From: Longispora albida DSM 44784
Lineage (GTDB): Bacteria > Actinomycetota > Actinomycetes > Mycobacteriales > Micromonosporaceae
Reading direction: 5' to 3'
Assembly (NCBI RefSeq): GCF_000379825.1
Contig: NZ_KB903813.1
Span: forward strand, 138,292-202,291
DNA: 64,000 nt
Position numbers and translations under genes: made by a program. The notes below the pieces were generated by a model. The model was not told the DNA's origin. It worked only from the letters and a program-made list of their open reading frames with translations, and made no database searches. This document shows, piece by piece, positions 49,750 through 58,500 of the stretch (within the stretch, counting starts at the first letter, position 1; each line of letters opens with the position of its first letter).

Positions 49750-50385
49750 TTAGTATCCATCCTCACCGGGCAGAACCATCCGCGCGCCGCCCTCGACCAG
49801 CACCGCGCGCGGCACGATCGCGGTGAGCGCGTCCCGGCCCGCGGCGGCAGCGAGCACCGCGGCGACGTCCGGGTAGCCCATGATCTGGCGCAGGGTCTCC
49901 ACGGTCGGCGGGAGCATCGCGAGGGCGCCGGCGGCGTGCTGGGTGACGGCGTCCGCTGGCCGCAGCCAGACCACCTTGTCCGCTTCACCCCCTTCTGTGT
50001 ACTGCGGTGAGGCGCCCTCCGGCAGCCGGGCCACGAAGAAGTCCGTGTCGTACCGGCGCGGCTCGAACTCCGGCGTGATCCACCGCGACCACGGGTACAG
50101 CTCGCCGAGCACCAGGCCGGTCTCCTCCTCGACCTCGCGCCGGGCCGTGGCCTCGATGTCAGCGTCGCCCGGCTCGGCCGCGCCGCCCGGGAAGGCGTGC
50201 ATCGCGGCGGCGAAGGCCATCGTGGTGGCGCGGCGCAGCAGGTACACCTCGACGCCGGCCGGGGTGTCGCGGAGGATCAGCACGGTCGCGGCGCGCCGGG
50301 GCTCCACCGGGGTACCGGGCTCGGCGGCCCAGGCCCTGGCCCGCTCGACGAGCCACTCGGGGAGCACTCGCGCGGGGTCGGTCAC
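49750..50385 (-). CDS. NUDIX hydrolase
   Basis: A 211-aa NUDIX protein. The box is present in slightly relaxed form: GGAAEPGDADIEATARREVE continuing EETGLVLGE, with the REVEEETGL core that binds the metal. The N-terminal block ATVLILRDTPAGVEVYLLRR and the MAFAAAMHAFPGG lead-in are typical of the CoA- or nucleotide-diphosphate-type subgroup. Its ATG 50385 overlaps the stop of the upstream GNAT gene by four bases (ATGA), so the two form an operon. Confidence 0.88.
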   Translation of the reverse strand: MTDPARVLPEWLVERARAWAAEPGTPVEPRRAATVLILRDTPAGVEVYLLRRATTMAFAAAMHAFPGGAAEPGDADIEATARREVEEETGLVLGELYPWSRWITPEFEPRRYDTDFFVARLPEGASPQYTEGGEADKVVWLRPADAVTQHAAGALAMLPPTVETLRQIMGYPDVAAVLAAAAGRDALTAIVPRAVLVEGGARMVLPGEDGY

Positions 50386-51188
50386 GACGACACCTCAGGC
50401 GCGGCCGGCTCGGCGACCATGGCGGTGGCGACCTGGCGGTAGCCGAGGCTCTCGTACAGCCGGGCCACGTCCTCGTCGCCCGCCGACAGGAACACGACCT
50501 CCGCCCCGCCGGCCAGCGCGTCTGCGGTCAGCGCCCGGGTCAGGGCAGCGCCCAGGCCCCGGCGGCGCGCGGACGGCAGCGTGGCCACCCCGACGATCTC
50601 CGACACCGGGCCGATCGGCTGGTGCATGCCGGCCGCGACCGGCCCGCCGTCGGCGTCGAAGACGGCGTAGACGACGGTCAGGCCGTCCGCGATCCGCTTG
50701 CGCAGGTCGGCGAGGTCTTCCTCCGGGAGGGTGCCGGCGTCCCGTTCGGCCGGGCCTGCCACCCCGACGGCCGTGCCGCCGTTGCCGAAGCCCACGTTCT
50801 GGACGGCGCGGATCCGGCCCAGCTCCGGGTCGTCAGCCTCGACCTTGCGGATACCCGGCACGTCCCGCCCCCCGGTCAGCTCGCCGAGAACCAGGACCGG
50901 GTGCGAGTGCACGTGCAGCCCGGCCTCGGTGGCCGCGCCGGCCAGGCCCGGGGCCAGCTCGGCGACCCACTCGAAGGACTCGGGGATGCCCAGTTCGCGC
51001 TGCCGCTCGCGGACCTTGGTCACGTCGGCGGCCGTGATCTCGGCGGTGCCGCCCAGGGTGGGGCGGGCGTAGTACGGCCAGCCTGCGCCGGTCCTGACAA
51101 AAAGGGTCAACGGCCCGAACTCTTCGGTGCGGCTGCCGGGACGGGGTACGGCGTCGTAGAACGCCTCAAGCTGGAGAAGATCATTCAC
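50382..51188 (-). CDS. GNAT family N-acetyltransferase, 268 aa
   Basis: The C-terminal half is a GNAT domain: GVATLPSARRRGLGAALTRA is motif A with RRxGLG, and EVVFLSAGDEDVARLYESLG then YRQVATAMV is motif B. The N-terminal half (TLFVRTGAGWPYYARPTLGG, ADVTKVRERQRELGIPESFE) is a degenerate GNAT-like region, as in many actinobacterial two-part members. First gene of an operon with the NUDIX hydrolase. Substrate unknown. Confidence 0.85.
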   Translation of the reverse strand: MNDLLQLEAFYDAVPRPGSRTEEFGPLTLFVRTGAGWPYYARPTLGGTAEITAADVTKVRERQRELGIPESFEWVAELAPGLAGAATEAGLHVHSHPVLVLGELTGGRDVPGIRKVEADDPELGRIRAVQNVGFGNGGTAVGVAGPAERDAGTLPEEDLADLRKRIADGLTVVYAVFDADGGPVAAGMHQPIGPVSEIVGVATLPSARRRGLGAALTRALTADALAGGAEVVFLSAGDEDVARLYESLGYRQVATAMVAEPAAPEVSS

Positions 51189-51213
51189 GCTGACCAGACT
51201 AGGCTTCCACCTT

Positions 51214-52371
51214 GTGGACGCCTACCTCATTGACGCGGTCAGGACCCCCTTCGGCAAGCACCGGGGCGGGCTCTCGCACATCCGCACCGACGATCTGGCC
51301 GCCGTGCCGCTCCGCGAGCTGATCGCCCGGCACCCCGGCCTGGACCCGGCCCGGATCGACGACATCATCCTCGGCGACACCAACGGGGCCGGCGAGGACA
51401 ACCGCAACGTGGCCCGGATGGCCGGCCTGCTGGCCGGGCTGCCGGTGACGGTGCCGGGCGTGACGGTCAACCGGCTGTGCGCCTCGGGCGGCGAGGCGAT
51501 CACGCAGGCGGCCCGGGCGATCGGCTCCGGGGACGCCTCCGTCATGGTCGCTGGTGGCGTGGAGAGCATGAGCCGCGCGCCGTTCGTGATCGGCAAGCCG
51601 GACAAGGGCCTGCCGCCGAGCCTGGAGCTCGTCCCGACGCAGGTCGGCTGGCGCATGGTCAACCCGCAGTTCCCGGCGGACTGGACCCGCTCGCTGGGTG
51701 CCTGCGCCGAGTCGGTGGCCGCGGAGCTGGGCATCTCCCGCGAGGAGCAGGACGAGTGGGCGGTGCGCTCGCACACCCTCGCCGCCGCGGCCTGGGACAG
51801 GGGCCTGCACGACGACTACGTCCTGGAGGTCGACGGCGTCAAGCGTGACGAGTCGATCCGGGTGTCCTCGATGGAGTCCCTGGCGAAGCTCAAGCCGGCC
51901 TTCACCAAGGACGGCACGGTCACGGCTGGCAACTCCTCGCCGATCAACGACGGCGCGATCTCCGTGCTGATGGGCAGCCGTGCGGTCGCCGACGAGTTCG
52001 GTGGCCCGCTCGGCCAGGTCGTCGCCTCCGCCACGGTCGCCGTCGACCCGGACAGGTTCTCCGTCGCCCCGGTACCGGCGATCCACAAGGCCCTCGCCAA
52101 GGCCGGCCTGGCCGCGAAGGACATCGCGGTCTGGGAGATCAACGAGGCCTTCGCCGCGATGGTGCTCTCCTGCCTCGCGCAGCTCGACATCGACCGTGAC
52201 CTGGTCAACCCGAACGGCGGGGCCCTCGCGATCGGCCACCCGCTCGGCGCCTCAGCCCCGCGCGTCATCGTCGACCTCTGCCGCGAGCTGCGCCGCCGGG
52301 GTGGCGGTTACGGCGTCGCGGCCGCCTGCATCGGCGTCGGCCAGGGCACCGCGATGGTCGTGAAGGTCTAG
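51214..52371 (+). CDS. acetyl-CoA C-acyltransferase (thiolase)
   Basis: A 385-aa thiolase, joining or cleaving acyl-CoAs in beta-oxidation or acetoacetyl-CoA formation. The nucleophilic Cys is in TVNRLCASGGEAITQAARAI, followed by VMVAGGVESMSRAPFV. The second half shows INEAFAAMVLSCLAQL, LVNPNGGALAIGHPLGASAP with catalytic His, and AACIGVGQGTAMVV with the second catalytic Cys. All active-site residues are present. GTG 51214 (DAYLIDAVRTPFGKHRGGL) is the only sensible start. It stands alone between divergent and convergent neighbours. Confidence 0.93.
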   Translation: MDAYLIDAVRTPFGKHRGGLSHIRTDDLAAVPLRELIARHPGLDPARIDDIILGDTNGAGEDNRNVARMAGLLAGLPVTVPGVTVNRLCASGGEAITQAARAIGSGDASVMVAGGVESMSRAPFVIGKPDKGLPPSLELVPTQVGWRMVNPQFPADWTRSLGACAESVAAELGISREEQDEWAVRSHTLAAAAWDRGLHDDYVLEVDGVKRDESIRVSSMESLAKLKPAFTKDGTVTAGNSSPINDGAISVLMGSRAVADEFGGPLGQVVASATVAVDPDRFSVAPVPAIHKALAKAGLAAKDIAVWEINEAFAAMVLSCLAQLDIDRDLVNPNGGALAIGHPLGASAPRVIVDLCRELRRRGGGYGVAAACIGVGQGTAMVVKV

Positions 52372-52883
52372 TCGAAGGACAGATACGCCGGGGGCACGTG
52401 CTCGGTGAGCCACACCCCGTTCGCTGACTGGTAGAAGGCGTGCCCATCGGCGGCCATCCGGCCAGAGTGGACGGTGATGATCACCGGCCGTCCCCGGCGT
52501 GCGCCGACCCGCCGGGCGGTGTCCGTGTCGCCGGACAGGTGCACGTGGTGCCGCCCGCCCTTGCTGAGGCCGGTGGCCCGGATCGAGGCGATGTTGCCGA
52601 TCGGCGTGCCGTGGTAGAGGACGACGGGCGGGTCCTTCGGCTCGTACCCGAGGTCGACGTCGATCGAGTGGCCCTGGCTGGCCCGGATGCGGGTGCCCTC
52701 GATGGCGAACCGCTGCTTGTCGTTCTCCGCGACGACCATGTCCAGCTCTTCGCGGCTGATGCCCAGCGCCGCCAGCAGGTCGGAGATCTCGGCCCAGCCG
52801 CCCTCGTCCAGCCTGAGGCCCAGCCGCTCTGGTGAGTGCCGCAGGGCGCGGGACATGCGCTTGCTGATTTTCACTACGTCCAT
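52368..52883 (-). CDS. kptA: RNA 2'-phosphotransferase, Tpt1/KptA family
   Basis: A 171-aa protein. The N-terminal winged helix is KRMSRALRHSPERLGLRLDE, then GWAEISDLLAALGISREELD. The ADP-ribosyltransferase-like half has VLYHGTPIGNIASIRATGLS, KGGRHHVHLSGDTDTARRVG and RPVIITVHSGRMAADG. In yeast this enzyme removes the 2'-phosphate left by tRNA splicing, using NAD+; bacteria lack that pathway, so the natural substrate is unclear. It is convergent with thiolase, overlapping by four bases. ATG 52883. Confidence 0.92.
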   Translation of the reverse strand: MDVVKISKRMSRALRHSPERLGLRLDEGGWAEISDLLAALGISREELDMVVAENDKQRFAIEGTRIRASQGHSIDVDLGYEPKDPPVVLYHGTPIGNIASIRATGLSKGGRHHVHLSGDTDTARRVGARRGRPVIITVHSGRMAADGHAFYQSANGVWLTEHVPPAYLSFD

Positions 52884-52943
52884 AACAAGGGCACGATATC
52901 TGTGTACCGGCCGGCGCGGCCCCGATTTATCGCGATCCCCGCG

Positions 52944-53417
52944 TTATCGCAGCTCCCGCCGCATGACCACCCGCGTACCGAGGGCGTCGAGCCCCAGTTC
53001 GCCCTCGTGGGCCCGGAGTTCGCCGAGCCCAGGCGTCAGCTCGGTCAGTGGCTCGAAGCCGTGTCTGGCGTAGAACGGCGCGTTCCACGGCACGTCGGCG
53101 AACGTGATCAGCGTGATCGCCGGGAACCCTTCCGCCGCCGCCCAGGCACACGCGGCCTCGACGAGCGCCCCGCCAAGACCCCGGCGGCCGTGTTCAGGAT
53201 GGACGGACAGCTGCTCCAGGTGCGCGAGCCCGTCCACGATCTCGACCCGGGCGAAGCCAGCCGGCGGATCACCGGCGACCAGGACGAGCCGGGCGGCGGC
53301 AAGCTCCCCGGCCGACCCGGCCGGCGGCAGGTCCATGCCGTCGAACATCTCGTCGGCGGCCGTCTCCACGGCGGGCAGCAGGGCAAGGTCCTCAGCGGAC
53401 GCTACGCGGACCGTCAT
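52944..53417 (-). CDS. GNAT family N-acetyltransferase, 157 aa
   Basis: A single GNAT domain. Motif A is LEQLSVHPEHGRRGLGGALV, and ITLITFADVPWNAPFYARHG then FEPLTEL is motif B with the conserved FYxRxGF. The N-terminus MTVRVASAEDLALLPAVETA is standard. ATG 53417 overlaps the stop of the upstream membrane protein gene by four bases, so they are coupled. Close in style to small-molecule or amine acetyltransferases; substrate unknown. Confidence 0.88.
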   Translation of the reverse strand: MTVRVASAEDLALLPAVETAADEMFDGMDLPPAGSAGELAAARLVLVAGDPPAGFARVEIVDGLAHLEQLSVHPEHGRRGLGGALVEAACAWAAAEGFPAITLITFADVPWNAPFYARHGFEPLTELTPGLGELRAHEGELGLDALGTRVVMRRELR

Positions 53418-54172
53418 GGCGTGCAGTTCGCCACCGTCTGGCTCAGGGTCAGCTCGCCGCCGGAGGCGCTGACCACGATGGTGACGTCGCGTTCCCGGTA
53501 CACGACCTTGTCGGGAGTGCTCAGCACCAGCGTCTTCCCGGCGAACTTCTCCGGCAGCGGCCCAGGGCTCGCACCCGGCGCTGACGCGGTGACCGTGGTG
53601 GCGCAGAGGACCTGGTGCACCTGCCGGTCAGCGGGCTGGACGGCGAGCAGGGCGAGGGCTTCGCCCAGTCCGCGATCGTCCGCCGCGGCCTTGAAGGTGG
53701 CGAGAGTGTCCTCCGGCCGGCACCCGGTGTAACTCGACACCCGTACCTGACCCGGGCCGGGCACCGTTCCCGTCACCCGGACGAACTCGCCGGCGTCGGC
53801 CCACAGCGTCCCGGCCTTGATCTGGGCGTCGTACGAGGCGGGCAGCCCGGCGCGCAGCTTCTCCAGCAGCGCCTTCTCCTCGCCCTGCTTGACGTACAGG
53901 TTCACGACGCGCTGGTAGTTGACGCCCGGCCTGGCCGCGCTGATCTTGCAGGGGGCGCGCAGCTCGTACCCGCTGATCTCGGCAGCCGTGTCAGGCCCCG
54001 CCGCACCGAGCACCACGCTGGTCGCCCGGTCCACGACGGGCTGCGCCTGGCTGATCGACCGCTGCTCCCGGACGGTGGCCTCGCCGTACCTGGCCATGTA
54101 CACGGCCCCGGCGGCGAGCAGTACACCCCACGCCACTCCGAGCCCCAGCACCCATCGCCCTTGCTTAGTCAC
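53414..54172 (-). CDS. membrane-anchored hypothetical protein, 252 aa
   Basis: One N-terminal membrane helix (WVLGLGVAWGVLLAAGAVYM), then an outer domain of about 220 residues with four Cys (RAPCKISAARPG, SYTGCRPEDTL, HQVLCATTVT, TVANCTP) and beta-rich stretches. GTG 54172 (MTKQGRWVLGLG) is preferred; the open frame extends further upstream without protein-like sequence. No family recognised. It is followed, with overlap, by a GNAT gene. Confidence 0.7.
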   Translation of the reverse strand: MTKQGRWVLGLGVAWGVLLAAGAVYMARYGEATVREQRSISQAQPVVDRATSVVLGAAGPDTAAEISGYELRAPCKISAARPGVNYQRVVNLYVKQGEEKALLEKLRAGLPASYDAQIKAGTLWADAGEFVRVTGTVPGPGQVRVSSYTGCRPEDTLATFKAAADDRGLGEALALLAVQPADRQVHQVLCATTVTASAPGASPGPLPEKFAGKTLVLSTPDKVVYRERDVTIVVSASGGELTLSQTVANCTP

Positions 54173-54325
54173 ATCGGTATGGTACGACCCGCTGAGAACC
54201 AATCTGGACTGCGCATTCGGGGCTCCCACGTACAACACCGGTACGAGGGAGCCCCGAATGCTTGCCAGATTCGCCCTCAGCGGGCCACCGCGCGTCAGAT
54301 CAAGAGCAAGATCAATGTCAAAGAC

Positions 54326-55762
54326 TCAGTGGGCGTCTTCCCGTGGCTTGCGAGGGAGGAGGAAGACCAGGGCGAAGGTCAGGACGTAGAACCCGCCGGC
54401 CACCCAGATCATCTCCTGCGTGGCGTCGAGGAACGTGGCGGGCGAGGGCTGGCCCGCCACCCGGTCGAAGAACAGCGTGCCGACCAGAGCCACGCCGATC
54501 GCCGCACCGAGCTGCTGGAACGCAGTCAGGACCCCCGAGGCCGAGCCGGCCTCGTGCTCGCCGACCTCGCCGAGGGCGAAGCCGAAGAGCGGCACCATGC
54601 TGATGCCCATCCCGATCCCGCTGACCAGGCCAGCCGGGGCCAGTTCCCAGCCGGTGACGGCCGTGCCCTGCGCCGACAGCGTCCACCAGAGCCCGAGCAT
54701 GCCCGCCGCCATCACCAGCAGGCCGAGCTGGACGACCTTGCGGCCCAGCTTCTGGGTGAGAACGGCGCCGGACAGTACGGCGCCGACGGCGATGCCGAGC
54801 GACCACGGTGCCTGGGTGAGGCCGGCCTCCATCGCCGAGTACCCGAGCCCGAGCTGGAGGAACAGCGTGAAGACCAGCAGGAATCCGGTCATCGCCGCGA
54901 AGAAGCCGAGCAGGACGGCCAGGCCGCCCGTGAACCCGCGCTGCCGGAGCAGGCTGGGCTCGATGAGCGGGGAGCCGGCGGTCCGCCGCTGGTACCAGAC
55001 GAAGACAGCGAAGATCGGGACGGACAGCGCCATCAGGCCCCACATCCAGGCCGGCCAGCCCTCCTCGCGACCCTGGACGAGCGGGTAGATCAGGGCGAGC
55101 GAACCGGCGGTGACCAGCGCGGCCCCGAGCAGGTCGAGCCGGGGCCTGGCCGGCGAGGTGACCTCCGGCATGACCTTCCATGCCCCGAACAGGGCGAACA
55201 GGCCGACGGGCAGGTTGATCAGGAAGATCATGCGCCAGCCGGTACCGAACAGGTCGGCGCTGACCAGCGCGCCGCCGACGATCGGGCCGAGCACCGCTGA
55301 CAGGCCCATGACCGGGCCGAACATGCCGAAGGCCTTGCCCATCTCCTTCGGCGGGAACACGTGCCGGATGATGCCGAGCCCCTGGGGGATCATGATCGCC
55401 CCGAGCGCGCCCTGGAGTACCCGGAAGGCGAGGAGCTGGCCCGGCGTCTGGGCCAGGGCGCAGGCGGCGGAGGCGAGGGTGAATCCGGCCGCGCCCACCA
55501 GAAACATCCGGCGGCGGCCGAAGATGTCGCCCAGCCGGCCGCCGGTGATCAGCATGACGGCGAAGGACAGGACGTAGCCGGCGGAGATCCACTGGAGGGT
55601 GGTGTCCGTGCCGCCGATGTCCGCCCGGATGGACGGCCCGGCGACGTTGACGATGGTCGCGTCGAGCAGGTCCATGACCTCCGCCGCGAGCACCAGCGCG
55701 AGGACGAGCCAGCGGCGCTGGTAGTGGCGCTGGTGCCCCGGCGCCTCGACGTGGGTGAGCAT
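54326..55762 (-). CDS. MFS multidrug exporter, DHA2 (EmrB/QacA) family
   Basis: A 478-aa exporter with 14 predicted helices. Signature blocks include LVLAAEVMDLLDATIVNVAG (helix 1 with acidic pair), LQWISAGYVLSFAVMLITGG, RLGDIFGRRRMFLVGAAGFT (the MFS loop motif), FRVLQGALGAIMIPQGLGII and GPIVGGALVSADLFGTGWRM (antiporter motif C region). ATG 55762 is chosen since earlier in-frame codons lie inside the operator array. It is divergent from a TetR gene, and six palindromes lie between, so it is almost certainly a repressed, inducible drug or metabolite pump. Confidence 0.92.
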   Translation of the reverse strand: MLTHVEAPGHQRHYQRRWLVLALVLAAEVMDLLDATIVNVAGPSIRADIGGTDTTLQWISAGYVLSFAVMLITGGRLGDIFGRRRMFLVGAAGFTLASAACALAQTPGQLLAFRVLQGALGAIMIPQGLGIIRHVFPPKEMGKAFGMFGPVMGLSAVLGPIVGGALVSADLFGTGWRMIFLINLPVGLFALFGAWKVMPEVTSPARPRLDLLGAALVTAGSLALIYPLVQGREEGWPAWMWGLMALSVPIFAVFVWYQRRTAGSPLIEPSLLRQRGFTGGLAVLLGFFAAMTGFLLVFTLFLQLGLGYSAMEAGLTQAPWSLGIAVGAVLSGAVLTQKLGRKVVQLGLLVMAAGMLGLWWTLSAQGTAVTGWELAPAGLVSGIGMGISMVPLFGFALGEVGEHEAGSASGVLTAFQQLGAAIGVALVGTLFFDRVAGQPSPATFLDATQEMIWVAGGFYVLTFALVFLLPRKPREDAH

Positions 55763-55775
55763 TCCGATCCCTTCC

Positions 55776-55882
55776 GAACAACGTTCGTAGCTGACGAACA
55801 ATGTTCTACATGGCGAACGGAGTTCGAGTCAAGAACAATGTTCGTAAGCGTCGAACGTGGTTCGCTACGACGAACGCCGTTC
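55776..55882. promoter_or_regulatory. array of six GAAC-N3-GTTC palindromes (TetR operators)
   Basis: Six copies of GAACnnnGTTC occur at 55776, 55796, 55815, 55833, 55853 and 55872, so starts are 20, 19, 18, 20 and 19 bp apart. The three centre bases vary (AAC, AAT, GGA, AAT, GTG, GCC) while both arms are invariant. They fill the whole intergenic space between the MFS and TetR genes. Near-constant pitch of about two helical turns puts all sites on one face of DNA. Confidence 0.88.
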
Positions 55883-55904
55883 GAGATCGGGTATGCTGGC
55901 CGCC

Positions 55905-56630
55905 ATGAACCTCCCGGTACCGCCCTGGCAGACCCCGAAGAAGCGCCCGGCCAAGCAGCCGCTCAGCCGCGAGGCGATCGTCGCCGCCGCGCTCACCGTG
56001 CTGGACGCCGAGGGGCTCGACGCGCTCACCATGCGCAGGCTCGCCGAGGAGCTGGGTACCGGGCCCGCCTCGCTCTACGCCCACGTCAAGGACAAGGAAG
56101 AGCTGTACGACCTCCTGATCGACGCCGTGTGCGCCGAGGTCCGCGTGCCCGAGGCCTCGGCAGAGGACTGGGAGGAGCGGGTCAAGGACTTCGTGCGCGA
56201 GTCGGTGCGGGTGCTCACCTCGCACCGTGACATCGGGCGGATCGCGATGGCCCGCATCCCCACCGGGTTCAACGTGCTGCGGGTCGCCGACGGGATGCTC
56301 GGGGTCCTGAAGGCCGGCGGGCTGTCCGACCAGGACTGCGCGTGGGCCGTGGACATCCTCAGCCTGTACGCGAACGCCCACTCCTACGAGTCCTCGCTGT
56401 TCGAGCAGAAGCTGGCCTGGCAGGAGAACATGCTCGAGGTTCCGTTCTTCGAGCAGCTCGCCGAGTACTACAAGGCGCTCCCGGCCGACACGTTCCCGAA
56501 CCTGGCTCCGATGGCGGCCGTCATGCTGACCGGGAACGGCGACGACCGGTTCGAGTTCGGGCTCGACCTCCTCGTCCGGGGCCTGGCGAGCCGGCGCCCC
56601 ACGGTCAGCCCCGAGGTCAGGCCGGCGTAA
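55905..56630 (+). CDS. TetR family transcriptional repressor
   Basis: A 241-aa repressor. The DNA-binding helix-turn-helix is LSREAIVAAALTVLDAEGLD, then MRRLAEELGTGPASLYAHVK, with the TetR_C-type ligand domain after it (VRESVRVLTSHRDIGRIAMA, DRFEFGLDLLVRGLAS), like the TetR/ActR class found beside exporters. ATG 55905 is used; upstream in-frame codons lie within the operator array. It should bind the six palindromes and control itself and the pump. Confidence 0.92.
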   Translation: MNLPVPPWQTPKKRPAKQPLSREAIVAAALTVLDAEGLDALTMRRLAEELGTGPASLYAHVKDKEELYDLLIDAVCAEVRVPEASAEDWEERVKDFVRESVRVLTSHRDIGRIAMARIPTGFNVLRVADGMLGVLKAGGLSDQDCAWAVDILSLYANAHSYESSLFEQKLAWQENMLEVPFFEQLAEYYKALPADTFPNLAPMAAVMLTGNGDDRFEFGLDLLVRGLASRRPTVSPEVRPA

Positions 56631-56901
56631 AACGTAACGAGGCCCGGGCTGTCGCCGATGAGACGTATGGCCGGTGGGCTTGCCCGGGGTGCGTACTATT
56701 GCCCGGCAGCCGGTTGACGCCTGCCCGCGCTGAGCACGGATCCCGTTCCCCGTCAAGGGAAACGACGGCTACACGATCACGCCTTGCGCCGGGGTCGCGC
56801 CGGGCGATACATCTCCCTGCGAGTATTTCCGCTTCGAAGCTCCTGGGTGGGCCCTGGCTTCGCGGATCTCCAGCTCAGCCCCTCTATCGCAGGGAAGATG
56901 C
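56631..56901. other. leader region of the secreted Ig-like protein, no gene
   Basis: About 270 bases without a convincing frame. Several short inverted repeats are visible, for example CGTTCCC with GGGAAACG around 56742-56764 and GCGCCGGGG with CGCGCCGGGCG near 56790. The end, CAGCTCAGCCCCTCTATCGC before AGGGAAG, is faintly like the 3' end of c-di-AMP riboswitches, but the rest does not fit and I do not call one. Confidence 0.3.
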
Positions 56902-58389
56902 ATGCGCACTCGCTTCTTCAGGACCGCTGCCTTCGCAGCGGTCGCCGTCGCCGTCGCTGTCCCGGGCCAGGCTTTCGCCTCCGATGAGGACACGTACCAC
57001 TACTCCGCCGACTCGCTGCTCGCCGCCGACATCGCACACGCCGACTCGGGTACCCCGGCTGAGGACGCACCGGCCGCGCCGCAGGGTTTCGGGGCCATGA
57101 GCGCCGGTGAGCTGTCCGCGCGGGCGGAGTTCCCGGCACAGTTCTGGTACAACGCCGGGTCGGTGTCGACCGGCATCCACGCCTCCAGCGGTAATCCGGC
57201 CGTCACCCGCTACTCGGCCGTCGTCTGCGGCATCCACTCCGCCGTGACGACCCCGCCGCCCGGCGGTGGCATCGCTGACCTGTTCACCGTGCCGACCACG
57301 CACACCCGGGCCGACCCGTGTGGCCCCGGTGGCCGCCGCGTCGGTTCGAGCCACATCACCAGCGGTTCCGAGACCGACCCGAGCAAGCCCGACGGCAACG
57401 TGCTGATGGCCTTCCCCGACAAGCCGGTCAACGGGCTGTGGGGCATCTACGCCGTAGCGATCGGCCCGAACGACACCGTGTCGGTCCTGCCGGCCAAGGT
57501 GGACGCCGTCCTCGGCCTCGACCGGGTCGCCCCGACCGTGGGCATCACCGCGCCGGCGGCCAACTTCCACGCCACCACTTCTCAGGTGACGCTCAGCTTC
57601 GACGCCGCCGACCAGGCCGGCCTGTCGGGCATCGCGAAGACCGAGTGCCGCAACGGCGGCGGCGAGTGGAAGGAATGCGTCAGCGGTCAGCCGTTCACGC
57701 TGTCGGAGGGCAACGGCGCCAAGAGCATCGAGGTCCGGGTGACCGACGGTGCGGGTAACACCGCTACAGCCGTCGTGAACGGTGACGCCGAGCTGAGCGC
57801 CGCGACCACCACCACCCTGACCGGTGCGTCCATCGTGTACGGCCAGTCCGCCGCGCTCACCGCGCAGGTGGCGAGCCCGGTTGGTACCCCGACCGGCACG
57901 GTGACGCTGTCCAACGGGCTGACCACCGTCGGTACCGCGACGCTCGAGGCGACCGGCAAGGCCGTCTTCACGGTCGGCGGGCTCGCGGCCGGCAGCCACC
58001 CGCTGACGGTCTCCTACGCCGGCGACGCCAGCCACACCGGCAGCACCGGCAGCTACACCCAGGTCGTGCTCAAGGCCGGCACGTCGATCGACGCGGACGG
58101 CGCGCACTTCCGGATCAGCCAGTGGACGGTGTACTTCTCCGCGAAGATCGTCGACGGCAGCGGCAAGCCGATCGCCGGCGCGACCGTGAACATGTCGCGC
58201 AACGGCATCGCCTACTGCTCTGGCGTGTCGAACGCGAGCGGTGTCGCCACGTGCGCCACGAACCGGCTGACCGTCGAGCTGCTGACCTGGGTGATCCTGG
58301 GCGGCAAGTACGAGGCCTCCTACGCCGGCAACGCGAACTACACGGCGACCGCAGATGTTTCCCGGCGTTCCTGGATCAGCTTCTGCTGA
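56902..58389 (+). CDS. secreted protein with bacterial Ig-like repeats
   Basis: A 495-aa exported protein. Signal peptide MRTRFFRTAAFAAVAVAVAV, cleaved near QAFASDED. A first unrecognised domain of about 180 residues (ARAEFPAQFWYNAGSVSTGI, GGIADLFTVPTTHTRADPCG) is followed by Ig-type modules: one of the VGITAPAANFHATTSQVTLS kind with a Cys pair, one typical Ig-like repeat (TTLTGASIVYGQSAALTAQV to HPLTVSYAGDASHTGSTGS), and a C-terminal module with IAGATVNMSRNGIAYCSGVS. No anchor signal is present, so it is released or loosely bound. ATG 56902 follows CAGGGAAG. Role unknown; Ig repeats suggest binding. Confidence 0.82.
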   Translation: MRTRFFRTAAFAAVAVAVAVPGQAFASDEDTYHYSADSLLAADIAHADSGTPAEDAPAAPQGFGAMSAGELSARAEFPAQFWYNAGSVSTGIHASSGNPAVTRYSAVVCGIHSAVTTPPPGGGIADLFTVPTTHTRADPCGPGGRRVGSSHITSGSETDPSKPDGNVLMAFPDKPVNGLWGIYAVAIGPNDTVSVLPAKVDAVLGLDRVAPTVGITAPAANFHATTSQVTLSFDAADQAGLSGIAKTECRNGGGEWKECVSGQPFTLSEGNGAKSIEVRVTDGAGNTATAVVNGDAELSAATTTTLTGASIVYGQSAALTAQVASPVGTPTGTVTLSNGLTTVGTATLEATGKAVFTVGGLAAGSHPLTVSYAGDASHTGSTGSYTQVVLKAGTSIDADGAHFRISQWTVYFSAKIVDGSGKPIAGATVNMSRNGIAYCSGVSNASGVATCATNRLTVELLTWVILGGKYEASYAGNANYTATADVSRRSWISFC

Positions 58390-58439
58390 CAGGTACAAAA
58401 TCCAGGTTCTGATCCTGGGTTTGAACTGGTGGTGCCAGC

Positions 58440-58482
58440 AAACGAACGGCCCCGGGGACTCCAATCCCGGGGCCGTTCGTTT
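58440..58482. terminator. perfect 17-bp hairpin terminator
   Basis: AAACGAACGGCCCCGGG (58440-58456) and CCCGGGGCCGTTCGTTT (58466-58482) pair without mismatch around a nine-base loop. A/T ends on both sides make it bidirectional between the Ig-like and DUF1416 genes. Confidence 0.9.
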
Positions 58483-58500
58483 CTTGCTGTCTTGCTTGCG

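Noticed and set aside
53615-55300. A 561-aa plus-strand frame over the membrane protein and MFS genes
   Set aside because: It crosses two well-supported minus-strand genes and is highly charged low-complexity sequence, a usual shadow in high-GC DNA.
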